DNA of 64,000 nt from Winogradskyella costae (GTDB lineage Bacteria > Bacteroidota > Bacteroidia > Flavobacteriales > Flavobacteriaceae). Numbering within the stretch: the stretch's first letter is position 1; every line of letters begins with the position of its first letter. Of this stretch, positions 32,606 to 41,973 are shown one piece after another. The notes beneath the pieces are model-generated. The model saw only the letters and a program-made list of their open reading frames with translations. It made no database searches and was not told where the DNA came from. The translations under genes and the position numbers were made by a program. Location of the stretch: NCBI RefSeq assembly GCF_013403865.1, contig NZ_JABFDK010000010.1:37101-101100 (forward strand), given 5' to 3'.

Positions 32606-35218
32606 CTATAAATAATCCTTAGCAGCCTCCAATGCAGCCTCAATTCCATTAGGATTCTTACCTCCCGCAGTGGCAAAGAACGGCTGACCTCCACCTCCGC
32701 CTTGGATGTGTTTTCCTAATTCTCTAACGATAGTACCAGCATTTAAACCTTTACTCGCTACTAATTCCTTAGAAATGTAACAAGACAAGATTGCTTTTCC
32801 ATCATTTTCTGCACCAAATAATAAAAATAGGTTATCAAATTGACTTCCCAACTCAAAACAAACATCCTTAACTCCAGAAGCATCTAAGTCTAATTTCTTA
32901 GCTAAGAATTGTATTCCGTTAATTTCAGTTAACTCATTTTTAAGCTCTCCCTTAATATTTTTAGCTTTATCCTTTAAAAGTTCTTCTATTTGTTTTTTTA
33001 GTTCGCTATTTTCACCTTGTAGATTTTCTAATGCTTTTATAGGTTCTTTAGCATTATTTAACAAGCCTTTCATTTCAAGATAAGCTGAATTATTTTCAGA
33101 GAAATAATCCCTAACCGATTTATTTGTTATAGCTTCAATTCGTCTAATACCTGCCGCAACTGCGCCTTCAGAGACAATTTTAAAATGCCATATATCTGAG
33201 GTGTTCTTCACGTGAATTCCCCCACACAATTCCATAGATTTTCCAAAACGAATCGTTCTTACCGTATCGCCATATTTCTCTCCGAATAAAGCCATAGCTC
33301 CTTCTTCAATAGCTTTTTCCATTGGTATATTTCGCCCTTCTTCTAAAGGTAATTTACCTTCAATTCTAGCATTTACAAAATCTTCTATTTCTTGTAATTG
33401 CTCTGGCGTAACTTTTGAAAAATGAGAAAAATCGAATCGTAATGATTTCGGTTTTACTAAAGAGCCTTTTTGCTCTACATGCTCACCTAATATTGTCCTT
33501 AAGGCTTGATGGAGCAAATGTGTCGCCGTATGGTTACTAGAGGATAATGCTCTATGTTCACTGTTGACAACAGCTTTAAAACTTTCGTTTAAATGTTCTG
33601 GTAAATTTTTACATAAGTGAATAATAACATTATTCTCCTTTTTAGTATCTAAGATATAAACGACATCTCCATGTGTGTCTTGCAATACTCCTTTATCACC
33701 AACTTGGCCACCTCCCTCAGGATAAAATGGCGTTAAATTGAAAACTAACTGATACATTTCACCATCTTTCTTAGAGGTTACTTTACGGTATCTTGCAATT
33801 TTAACATTAGCTTCTTGACTGTCATAACCTATAAACTCCTGAACATCATCGTCAAATAAAATGGTCCAATCTTCGGTAGACGTTTCACTAGCAGAGCGCG
33901 ATCGTTGTTTCTGCTTTTGTAATTGATCGTTAAATCCTTTTTCGTCTAATTTTAAATTCTTTTCAGATAAAATTAAAGCCGTTAAATCAATAGGAAAACC
34001 GTAGGTATCATACAATTCAAATGCCTTTTCACCTGAAACAGTAGTACCTTTTGTTTCTTCAACAATACGATTTAATAATACTAAACCTTGATCTAAGGTT
34101 CTTAAAAAAGAAGCTTCTTCTTCTTTAATGACATTTTCAATTAATACTTTCTGCGCTCTTATTTCAGGAAAAGCCTCGCCCATTTTTTTACTTAACACAT
34201 CGACTAAGCGATATATTAGAGGCTCTTTTTTATCTAAAAATGTAAATCCATATCGCACGGCTCTTCGTAAAATTCTACGAATAACGTAACCAGAACCTGT
34301 GTTACTAGGTAATTGACCGTCTGCAATTGAAAATGCTACAGCTCTAACGTGGTCAGAAATAACACGTATTGCAATATCAACGTCCTCATTCTCACCATAG
34401 GTCTTTCCTGTTATAGCTTCTATTTCTCGAATAATCGGAGTAAAAACATCGGTATCATAATTAGATTGTACATCTTGTAATACCATACATAGGCGTTCAA
34501 AACCCATTCCGGTATCGATATGCTTATTGGGTAACGGTTCTAATGAACCATTTGCTTTGCGATTGTATTGCATAAAAACGAGATTCCATATTTCAACCAC
34601 ATGCGGATGATCCATATTTATCAAAGTCTTAGCATCAACCTTTGCTTTTTCTTCTGCAGATCTAATATCTACATGGATTTCACTACAAGGTCCACAAGGT
34701 CCCTGATCTCCCATTTCCCAAAAATTGTCTTTTTTATTACCTTTTAAAATGCGGTCTTCTGAAATATATTTTTTCCAAATATCGTAAGCCTCTGTATCCA
34801 TTTTAAGGTTATCCTCATCATCACTTCCTTCAAAGACGGTTACATAAAGTATACTTTTATCAATGCCGTAAACTTCGGTAAGCAACTCCCAAGCCCAAGC
34901 AATTGCTTCTTCTTTAAAGTAATCACCGAAACTCCAGTTACCTAACATCTCAAACAATGTATGGTGATAGGTATCATAACCAACCTCCTCTAAATCATTG
35001 TGTTTACCAGAAACACGCAAACATTTTTGTGAGTCCGAAATCCTATTTTTCTTTGGTTCTGAATTCCCTAAAAAATATTCTTTAAAAGGCACCATACCCG
35101 CATTAACAAACATTAATGTTGGGTCATTCTTTAATACCATTGGTGCAGAAGGCACAATAAGATGTTGTTTTCCTTCAAAGAATTTTAAAAATTTAGATCG
35201 TACGTCTTGAGACTTCAT
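32606..35218 (-). CDS. alaS: Alanine--tRNA ligase
   Basis: 870 residues, full length. Class II catalytic core at the N-terminus ([48 protein letters not shown]). The editing domain has the HTATHLLH zinc motif with the later CGGIHVKNT, then a coiled coil and the C-terminal [15 protein letters not shown]. It charges tRNA-Ala and clears Ser and Gly mischarging. It is divergent from the M23 peptidase gene; 132 bp lie between. Confidence 0.97.
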   Translation of the reverse strand: MKSQDVRSKFLKFFEGKQHLIVPSAPMVLKNDPTLMFVNAGMVPFKEYFLGNSEPKKNRISDSQKCLRVSGKHNDLEEVGYDTYHHTLFEMLGNWSFGDYFKEEAIAWAWELLTEVYGIDKSILYVTVFEGSDDEDNLKMDTEAYDIWKKYISEDRILKGNKKDNFWEMGDQGPCGPCSEIHVDIRSAEEKAKVDAKTLINMDHPHVVEIWNLVFMQYNRKANGSLEPLPNKHIDTGMGFERLCMVLQDVQSNYDTDVFTPIIREIEAITGKTYGENEDVDIAIRVISDHVRAVAFSIADGQLPSNTGSGYVIRRILRRAVRYGFTFLDKKEPLIYRLVDVLSKKMGEAFPEIRAQKVLIENVIKEEEASFLRTLDQGLVLLNRIVEETKGTTVSGEKAFELYDTYGFPIDLTALILSEKNLKLDEKGFNDQLQKQKQRSRSASETSTEDWTILFDDDVQEFIGYDSQEANVKIARYRKVTSKKDGEMYQLVFNLTPFYPEGGGQVGDKGVLQDTHGDVVYILDTKKENNVIIHLCKNLPEHLNESFKAVVNSEHRALSSSNHTATHLLHQALRTILGEHVEQKGSLVKPKSLRFDFSHFSKVTPEQLQEIEDFVNARIEGKLPLEEGRNIPMEKAIEEGAMALFGEKYGDTVRTIRFGKSMELCGGIHVKNTSDIWHFKIVSEGAVAAGIRRIEAITNKSVRDYFSENNSAYLEMKGLLNNAKEPIKALENLQGENSELKKQIEELLKDKAKNIKGELKNELTEINGIQFLAKKLDLDASGVKDVCFELGSQFDNLFLLFGAENDGKAILSCYISKELVASKGLNAGTIVRELGKHIQGGGGGQPFFATAGGKNPNGIEAALEAAKDYL

Positions 35219-35273
35219 ATACTGAATTTATAGCTTGTTTGTATTTAATTACCACAAATGCAAAACAATTTTT

Positions 35274-35281
35274 TATCTTTG
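35274..35281 (+). promoter_or_regulatory. Candidate -7 element upstream of the M23 peptidase gene
   Basis: TATCTTTG matches TAnnTTTG, 70 bp before the ATG of the M23 gene. No clear TTTG -33 partner is seen. Confidence 0.4.
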
Positions 35282-35350
35282 GTTGCTTTGCGAATAAATT
35301 ACAAACCGAAATTATGTCTGTAATGCTGCAAAAATAGCATAAATTCAAAC

Positions 35351-36322
35351 ATGGCTAAAGTAAAATATTATTATGATTCCGAAACGCTTTCTTACCGAAA
35401 GATAAAGCGTAAAAAAGCAACAACTATTAAGTATGCCGCTGTATTTTTAACTGCTGCTGCCTTATTTGCTTTTTTAATGATTTTCATTGCTAGTCAGTAT
35501 ATTGAGTCGCCAAAAGAACGGCAAATGGCGAGAGAGCTACAAAATATGGAATTGCAATACGAATTGATTAACAAACGTATGGATGATGCCATTGCTGCGC
35601 TAGAAAATGTAGAAGAACGAGATAACGCAATTTATAGACTCTATTTTGAGGCCAACCCTATACCAACAGAACAACGAAGAGCGGGGTTTGGTGGAATTAA
35701 CCGTTATAAAAAATATGAAGGTTTTGATAACACAAAATTAATTGCTGAAAGTAATAAGCGCTTAGACATTTTAGAAAAAGCTATTGTTGTGCAATCTAAA
35801 TCTTTAGATGAAATTGCAAAATTAGCAGAAGATAAAGAAAAGTTTTTGGAAGCTATACCCGCTATTCAACCAATAAGTAACGAGAACATGACGCGCATGG
35901 CATCTGGTTATGGCTACAGAACAGATCCTTTTACAAAGGTCAGAAAATTCCATTACGGTATGGATTTCACAGCACCTCGTGGTACTCCTATCTATGCTTC
36001 AGGAGATGGTGTAATTACACGTGCTGACAGTCAATCTACAGGCTATGGAAATCATATTAGAATAGACCATGGTTATGGTTATATTTCGCTATATGCACAT
36101 TTATATAAGTACAATATAAAAGTAAATCAGCGTGTAAAACGCGGTGATTTAATAGGCTTTGTAGGCAGTACAGGACGTTCTGAAGCTCCGCATTTACACT
36201 ACGAAATCTTTAAAGATGGTGAGCGCATCAATCCTATTAATTTTTATTATGGTAACTTATCTGCTGAAGAATATGATATTTTACTTAAGAAAGCATCATT
36301 AGAAAACCAATCCCTCGATTAA
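35351..36322 (+). CDS. M23 family metallopeptidase, membrane-anchored
   Basis: 323 residues. A short cytosolic tail, one membrane helix (28-48), a coiled coil (about 55-90) and a C-terminal LytM/M23 domain. The zinc ligands and catalytic residues are present: His201 and Asp205 in HYGMDF, and His281 and His283 in HLHYE. Members with this layout cut peptidoglycan cross-links or activate amidases during growth and division. The MerR gene starts 1 bp after the stop. Confidence 0.93.
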   Translation: MAKVKYYYDSETLSYRKIKRKKATTIKYAAVFLTAAALFAFLMIFIASQYIESPKERQMARELQNMELQYELINKRMDDAIAALENVEERDNAIYRLYFEANPIPTEQRRAGFGGINRYKKYEGFDNTKLIAESNKRLDILEKAIVVQSKSLDEIAKLAEDKEKFLEAIPAIQPISNENMTRMASGYGYRTDPFTKVRKFHYGMDFTAPRGTPIYASGDGVITRADSQSTGYGNHIRIDHGYGYISLYAHLYKYNIKVNQRVKRGDLIGFVGSTGRSEAPHLHYEIFKDGERINPINFYYGNLSAEEYDILLKKASLENQSLD

Positions 36323-36323
36323 G

Positions 36324-36653
36324 ATGCATATAGACTTACCAGAAAAGCGATATTACGGCATTGGAGAAGTAGCCAAAGCGTTTAAAGTGAATGCCTCTTT
36401 GATCCGGTTTTGGGAAAAAGAATTTGATGCTTTAAAACCAAAGAAAAATGCCAAAGGCAATAGAAAATTTACACCTGAAGATATTAAGAACCTTAAGTTT
36501 ATTTACCATTTAGTAAAAGAAAGAGGATTTACTTTAGAGGGGGCAAAAACACATCTTAAAGAAGAAAAAAAACAAGCTTTAGAAAAATTTGAAATTATTG
36601 AAAAACTCGAAGGCATCAAAGCACAACTTAATAAAATTAAAACACAACTTTAA
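36324..36653 (+). CDS. MerR family transcriptional regulator
   Basis: 109 residues. The winged helix (about 9-80) has YYGIGEVAKAFKVNASLIRF, WEKEF, NRKFTPEDIKNL and VKERGFTLEGAK. A C-terminal coiled coil (82-109) would dimerise it. There is no separate effector domain and no Cys for metal sensing. It is translationally close to the M23 peptidase gene (1 bp) and 12 bp before lemA, so it may regulate its own operon; this is an inference. Confidence 0.92.
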   Translation: MHIDLPEKRYYGIGEVAKAFKVNASLIRFWEKEFDALKPKKNAKGNRKFTPEDIKNLKFIYHLVKERGFTLEGAKTHLKEEKKQALEKFEIIEKLEGIKAQLNKIKTQL

Positions 36654-36665
36654 AAAATAACTATT

Positions 36666-37262
36666 ATGAAAAAATGGCTAATTCCAGTTATTATTATCGC
36701 ACTATTAGGCTTTGCACTTTATCAATGGGCTGTAGGATTTAACAATACAGCTATAGAGTATGAGGCTAATGCAAAAACAGCTTGGTCTAATGTAGAGAGT
36801 TCTTACCAAAGGAGAAACGACCTTATTGGTAATTTAGTTAAAACGGTACAAGGAGCTGCTGATTTTGAAAAATCAACATTAACGGCTGTAATTGAAGCGA
36901 GAGCAAAAGCAACATCAACAACTATTGATGCTAGTAATTTAACAGCAGATAATATGGCACAATTTCAGCAAGCGCAAAGTGGCTTAAGCGGAGCATTATC
37001 TAAATTATTAGTATCTGTTGAGCGCTACCCAGAGTTAAAAGCGAATCAAAATTTCTTAGAACTTCAAAGTCAATTAGAAGGTACAGAAAACCGTATTAAT
37101 ATTGCTAGAGATCGCTTCAATGAAAAGGTAAATATTTATGATATCCATACGTCCAAATTCCCAGGATCAGTTTTAGCAGGATGGTTTGGATTTGAAGAAA
37201 TGCCTAGATATAAAGCAGATGCTGGTAGCGAAAATGCACCAGATGTTAATTTCGACTTTTAA
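36666..37262 (+). CDS. lemA: LemA family protein
   Basis: 198 residues. An N-terminal membrane helix (about 4-22) is followed by the LemA domain (NAKTAWSNVESSYQRRNDLI, GNLVKTVQGAADFE, RINIARDRFNEKVNIYDI, FPGSVLAGWFGFEEMPRY). LemA forms a helical bundle and is regularly encoded beside TPM-domain proteins, as here. The function is not settled; a role in envelope homeostasis is often proposed. Confidence 0.93.
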   Translation: MKKWLIPVIIIALLGFALYQWAVGFNNTAIEYEANAKTAWSNVESSYQRRNDLIGNLVKTVQGAADFEKSTLTAVIEARAKATSTTIDASNLTADNMAQFQQAQSGLSGALSKLLVSVERYPELKANQNFLELQSQLEGTENRINIARDRFNEKVNIYDIHTSKFPGSVLAGWFGFEEMPRYKADAGSENAPDVNFDF

Positions 37263-37275
37263 TTAAAATCTAATT

Positions 37276-37713
37276 ATGCCAAATATTGAGCAATTCCTAA
37301 CATCCAAAGAAGAAGCAGAAATTGTTGAAGCAATTAGAATTGCTGAAGGCAATACTTCAGGTGAAATTCGCGTACATATAGAACAAAAATGTGATATTGA
37401 TGTCTACGAACATGCCTTAGAAGTGTTTCATTATTTGAAGATGGATAATACCATTCAGCGTAATGGTGTGCTCATCTATGTTGCGGTAGACAACAAATCG
37501 TTTGTAATTTTTGGAGACCAAGGTATCAACAATATTGTTGGTGCTGACTTTTGGAATTCTACACGCGATAAAATAGCAACTCAATTTCAGTCAGCTAATT
37601 TTAAAAAAGGCTTAATAGATGGCATTCACGAAGCAGGTAAAGCATTAGCGCAACATTTCCCTTGGGATCATAATGATAAAAACGAGTTAGATAATACAAT
37701 CTCAAAAGGGTAA
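37276..37713 (+). CDS. TPM-domain protein (first of three), cytosolic or short form
   Basis: 145 residues. The TPM domain (PF04536) is visible: ALTS-like FLTSKEEAEIVEAIRIAE, GEIRVHIEQKCD, NGVLIYVAVDNKSFVIFGD and GINNIVGADFW. There is no signal peptide and no membrane segment, unlike the next two. Its stop codon overlaps the start of the next gene by 1 bp (TAATG). Confidence 0.88.
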   Translation: MPNIEQFLTSKEEAEIVEAIRIAEGNTSGEIRVHIEQKCDIDVYEHALEVFHYLKMDNTIQRNGVLIYVAVDNKSFVIFGDQGINNIVGADFWNSTRDKIATQFQSANFKKGLIDGIHEAGKALAQHFPWDHNDKNELDNTISKG

Positions 37714-38537
37714 TGCAACAATCAAAACATATCGTATTTAAAGTTTTAGTTCTATTACTTTTGGCGAGTCCATTTATAGGATTAGCACAATATAATATTC
37801 CTGAAAAGCCAAAATTTCAAACTAGTGTTTACGATGAGGACATTAATTTGTTGTCAGCGTCAGAAAAAAGTAATCTAGAGCAAAAACTAATACGCTATTC
37901 TGACTCTACCTCAACCCAAATTGTTATTGCCATTATTGGTTCTACTAACGGGGAATACATAAATTACTTAGGCGCACAATGGGGCGAAAAATGGGGAATT
38001 GGTCAAGCGGATAAGGACAACGGTATTTTTATTCTTCTAGCCAGAAACGATCGTAAAATAAATATTAGCACTGGTAAAGGTGTTGAACACTTATTAACTG
38101 ATGCCTTAAGTAAGCGTATTATTAACAATGATATTATACCCTACTTTAAACGCAATGATTATTACGGAGGATTAAACCGTGCTACAGATGTTATTTTTGA
38201 AGTTATGACTGGCGAATATCAAGGTACACGCCAAACAGAAAGCGGGTTCCCTGCTGAAGTTATCTTTTTCTTGTTTATCATTTTCATCATTTTTATTATA
38301 GCTATTTCTAAAACTCGTGGAGGAGGCAATGGTGGCAATAGAGGAAACCGCTCTGGAGCCGGAGGACTTCTCGAGGCCATTATTTTAAGTAATATGGGAC
38401 GGGGAAGTTATTCTAGAGGGTCATCTTCAGGTGGCTTTGGTGGTAGCTCAGGAGGAGGCTTCGGAGGCGGAGGTGGTTTTGGCGGAGGCTTTGGCGGCGG
38501 AAGCTTTGGTGGCGGAGGAGCTTCTGGTGGCTGGTAA
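37713..38537 (+). CDS. TPM-domain protein with Gly-rich C-terminus (second of three)
   Basis: 274 residues. Signal peptide (1-25, ...FIGLAQ), TPM domain (about 30-170: INLLSASEKSNLEQKL, TQIVIAIIGSTNGEY, WGIGQADKDNGIFILLA), a membrane helix at about 178-200, and a tail made mostly of Gly, Ser and Phe that ends GGGGASGGW. This is the YgcG-type arrangement. The Plant TPM protein assists photosystem II repair; bacterial members have unclear functions and usually occur with LemA. It is translationally coupled to the gene before it. Confidence 0.92.
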   Translation: MQQSKHIVFKVLVLLLLASPFIGLAQYNIPEKPKFQTSVYDEDINLLSASEKSNLEQKLIRYSDSTSTQIVIAIIGSTNGEYINYLGAQWGEKWGIGQADKDNGIFILLARNDRKINISTGKGVEHLLTDALSKRIINNDIIPYFKRNDYYGGLNRATDVIFEVMTGEYQGTRQTESGFPAEVIFFLFIIFIIFIIAISKTRGGGNGGNRGNRSGAGGLLEAIILSNMGRGSYSRGSSSGGFGGSSGGGFGGGGGFGGGFGGGSFGGGGASGGW

Positions 38538-38599
38538 ATTTAGGGACAGTTTTCAGTTGCAGTATTCAGTATATTTTGTTTCAATTTAAAAATTTATAC

Positions 38600-39109
38600 A
38601 TGCGATTAAAATTTGTCTTTCAACTTACAATGGTCTGCATTTTGTTTTTGAATTGTAAAGAAACAAAAACTGATGCTGAAACAATACCATCGTATATTCC
38701 AGAAAACAAATCTCAAAAACGAGTTGTAGATTTAGCTCACTTATTTTCAAACGCTGAAAGCAATTCTTTAGCTTACAAAATCATTCAATACGAAACACAA
38801 ACGACCAACCAAATTGCGATTCTAACCATAGATTCATTACCTAAAAACACAAACATTCAAAAATTTGGAACTGAAGTTGGAAATTCTTGGGGAATTGGTA
38901 CTAAAGAAAAGGATAACGGCCTTATTATAACTATTTCAAAATTTGATAAAGCGGTTGCTATTTCAACAGGAATTGGAACAGAACAAACTATTTCTGAATA
39001 TGATTGTGAAGTCATCATTGATCGTATCATAATTCCTCAATTCAAAACTAGCAATTACTACAAAGGTGTTGATAAAGCTATAGATTCTTTAATTTTACTC
39101 TGGGATTAA
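38600..39109 (+). CDS. TPM-domain lipoprotein (third of three)
   Basis: 169 residues with the start used. The leader MRLKFVFQLTMVCILFLNC ends in a lipobox-like LFLNC (Cys 19). The TPM domain follows (VDLAHLFSNAESNSLAYKII, TTNQIAILTIDSLP, WGIGTKEKDNGLIITIS, GIGTEQTISEYDCEVIIDR). There is no membrane helix and no Gly tail. A TTG at 38576 could extend it by 8 residues; the ATG is preferred because it gives a normal signal peptide. The last four bases overlap the convergent receptor gene. Confidence 0.85.
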   Translation: MRLKFVFQLTMVCILFLNCKETKTDAETIPSYIPENKSQKRVVDLAHLFSNAESNSLAYKIIQYETQTTNQIAILTIDSLPKNTNIQKFGTEVGNSWGIGTKEKDNGLIITISKFDKAVAISTGIGTEQTISEYDCEVIIDRIIIPQFKTSNYYKGVDKAIDSLILLWD

Positions 39110-41886
39110 TCAAAGAAAATAACACCACCATCATTAGTTTCTCCTTTACTTCCCAAGCTATTAAACTTATAACTTAGACTTAGCATAAAGTATTGTCTTA
39201 AAACAGTACTCTGTTTGTCTTCAATATAATCTTGAGTTGCTATACGCATCGCATTAGTGTTTTGATTTAATAAATCATAAACCTTTAATGTTATAATAGC
39301 TTTATCCTTAAACATACTATAAGCTAGTGTCGAATTCCAAAACCAAGCACTTTTCTGAAAACCATCTGCGACATTTGGATTGTAGTTAAAACTAACGTCA
39401 TTTCTCCACTCAAAGTTTTTAGGCAAAAAAGTAGCTGTTCTTACACCTGCATTATGACTTGTAAATTGACGATCATCAAAAGCCTCAATATCATAAGCCG
39501 TATTAGTAAAACTAATTTGGTAATAAGGTTTAAACTCTAATACGTTATCCCAGATAAAATCTATACCTAGTCTTGGTGAGATTCTATCGGACTTACTAGC
39601 ATATTTTACATCATTATTAAAATTAATTCGTTCTGACGTATTATAACTAGCCCTAAGCTTTAATTTAATAGTTCTTAAGGTATCAACTTTAAAGTCTTTA
39701 TTGTAGTTTACCCAAGAACCGATATTATAATTCCCATCAACGTTTACATAAGTCGTCGTTCGCTTCAACGTTTCTTCATCTATAGTCGTTTTTGCCACTA
39801 CTTGATTATTTGAAACACTAGCATTAACACCTACATAAAAACCTGTACGCTTCTGCCAATCAAACCCATTATAACCAAGATATAAACTATGATTATTTGA
39901 AGGTTCTAAATTAGGATTACCAATTACAGTTTGCAATGGGTTTGATACATCTTCAAAGGCTTGAAGCTGTCTTAATCCTGGCGGCTGATTTTCTAACCAA
40001 TAATTTACATAGATTGACGACTTGGGACTAAACGTATAGCTGATATAAGAATTAGCTTCTATATTTTCAAAATTGCGCTCTACATTAAATTCTGGTCTTA
40101 ATAAATCTTGATTTTTTAAAGTTCTTATATTATAACCTAAATCGAAACTTGTAGACAATTTTTCACCTCTATACGACAATCCCACTGACGGAATACTTCT
40201 ATAATCAGTATATTGAAAATCAGTACTTAGATCCGTATTAAAATCCGTAAAATCTTGTGTACCATTACTAAAATCATAAGTGCTCTCTCGGTTATTATCT
40301 TTATCTCTGGCGTATTCGTAATCCAAATTCAAGAAGAATTTCTTAGTTATTATTGGTAATCTGTAAGATAATTTTGCGGAAACACCATAACTATTATTTT
40401 CGCTATCTGTAAATTGATTTCGATCTATAATCTCTGGATTGGTTCCAAAAACTTCAGTATGGGAATTTAAAAAATCATCACTTTCTTGCTGATTGATACT
40501 TGTTTCTAATTCGGTTTTAATAAAAGCACCTCGTTTTCCTAATCGCTTGGTTATAGAGATTTCATTAGAAAACCGTTTCACATAACTCTCTACATTGGAG
40601 TCGACGTTAGATTGATTCGTTAGAATTAAATCGTCATCTAAGGTTTCCTCATTATTATTATATAAAGTTCTCGATTTTGAATACCCAAATGATGGCTCAA
40701 TATTAATTTGAAAGGTAGAATCGGTTTCAATTTCAAATTCTACATTAAAGGAATGATTATCCGTATCATTATCCGATCTCGAATCTGAATTGGTAAAATA
40801 GCGTGAATCCGATAAAATAGTTTCGCGTTCAGATGACGATTCATTTTCTGAATTACTCGATGAGAAAAAATAATCTGCGGATACATCTGTTTTTTCACCT
40901 ATAATATCAGCATAGTTAACACCTGCATTTTGCGATGTTGTAATTCCTTCTCCTCCTCCAAAAGATCGACCACCTATAGTAAAAGAGCCATTACTACTAA
41001 AAGAAGATCCGCCTCCACGTCCAAACATTTTTGAAATCTCACCAAAGCTAAACCCTGGAGTATTGGTATTATTGCCACCCGCAAGCACACTTACGCGTCT
41101 ATCGTTATCAAACAAGTTGACCATACCTGCAAGCTCGTAACGTTCATCAGTTCCGGCACCTGCAGAAACACGCCCAAAAACCCCTTTATTGTTTTCTTCT
41201 TTGATGGTAAGATTTATGGTTTTATTTTCTTTATCACCTTCCTCTCCTGTAAAGGCTTCAGATTTAGTTTTAGTATCAACAACCTGAATTTTTTCAATAA
41301 TATCCTTCGTTAAATTCTTAGTTGTAATAGTCGGATCATCACCAAAAAAGGGCTTACCATTCACCAATATTTTATTGACACTTTTACCATTGACTGTAAT
41401 ATTACCTTCGTCATCAACTTCGACACCTGGTAATTGTTTTAATAAATCTTCAACATTGGCATCTTTTTTCGTTTTAAATGATTTTACATTAAACTCTAAA
41501 GTGTCTTTTTTAATCGTAATCGGAGCTGTAGATTTCACTAAAACTTCTCCTAATTGATTATCCAAAGGCATTACTATTGTACCTAAATCTATTTTTTCTT
41601 TATCTATTGCTATTTTCTTAAAATATGTTTTATAACCCACATAAGACACGTAGAAATTTAGATCTTTATCATAGGTTGAATTTTCAATTTTAAATTTCCC
41701 GTCCTTATCTGTAATTGTATAAGTTACTACCGAACTATCCTTTACACGCTCTAAATAAACGGTTGCAGACTCTAATGATAACTCTGTATCTTCAGCTTTA
41801 AGTGTTCCTGTAATTTCGAATGATTTCTCTTGGGAAAATGATTGTAATGCAAATAAGATTGCAAAAACTAGTGATAGTTTTTTCAT
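39106..41886 (-). CDS. Outer-membrane receptor of the TonB-dependent superfamily
   Basis: 926 residues. Signal peptide (to about 20, SFSQ), a carboxypeptidase-regulatory-like beta domain (about 24-105), a plug-like segment (DVEDLLKQLPGVEVDDEGN, VNKILVNGKPFFGDDP) and a large barrel. A Gly/Ser-rich loop (FGRGGGSSFSSNGS) is inserted early in the barrel. Such proteins are often annotated as outer-membrane beta-barrel family proteins; whether TonB energises it is not shown by sequence. A frame extending to 41952 is rejected because the signal peptide begins at 41886. It is the last gene behind the lectin-domain T9SS cargo (87 bp). Confidence 0.88.
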   Translation of the reverse strand: MKKLSLVFAILFALQSFSQEKSFEITGTLKAEDTELSLESATVYLERVKDSSVVTYTITDKDGKFKIENSTYDKDLNFYVSYVGYKTYFKKIAIDKEKIDLGTIVMPLDNQLGEVLVKSTAPITIKKDTLEFNVKSFKTKKDANVEDLLKQLPGVEVDDEGNITVNGKSVNKILVNGKPFFGDDPTITTKNLTKDIIEKIQVVDTKTKSEAFTGEEGDKENKTINLTIKEENNKGVFGRVSAGAGTDERYELAGMVNLFDNDRRVSVLAGGNNTNTPGFSFGEISKMFGRGGGSSFSSNGSFTIGGRSFGGGEGITTSQNAGVNYADIIGEKTDVSADYFFSSSNSENESSSERETILSDSRYFTNSDSRSDNDTDNHSFNVEFEIETDSTFQINIEPSFGYSKSRTLYNNNEETLDDDLILTNQSNVDSNVESYVKRFSNEISITKRLGKRGAFIKTELETSINQQESDDFLNSHTEVFGTNPEIIDRNQFTDSENNSYGVSAKLSYRLPIITKKFFLNLDYEYARDKDNNRESTYDFSNGTQDFTDFNTDLSTDFQYTDYRSIPSVGLSYRGEKLSTSFDLGYNIRTLKNQDLLRPEFNVERNFENIEANSYISYTFSPKSSIYVNYWLENQPPGLRQLQAFEDVSNPLQTVIGNPNLEPSNNHSLYLGYNGFDWQKRTGFYVGVNASVSNNQVVAKTTIDEETLKRTTTYVNVDGNYNIGSWVNYNKDFKVDTLRTIKLKLRASYNTSERINFNNDVKYASKSDRISPRLGIDFIWDNVLEFKPYYQISFTNTAYDIEAFDDRQFTSHNAGVRTATFLPKNFEWRNDVSFNYNPNVADGFQKSAWFWNSTLAYSMFKDKAIITLKVYDLLNQNTNAMRIATQDYIEDKQSTVLRQYFMLSLSYKFNSLGSKGETNDGGVIFFD

Positions 41887-41973
41887 GTTGAGCGGTTGAT
41901 TGATTGATGAATAGCATTTTAAAAACGCAAGAGAATTAGAAATCGTATGCAATTTCTTAAAATTTTTGTAAAA

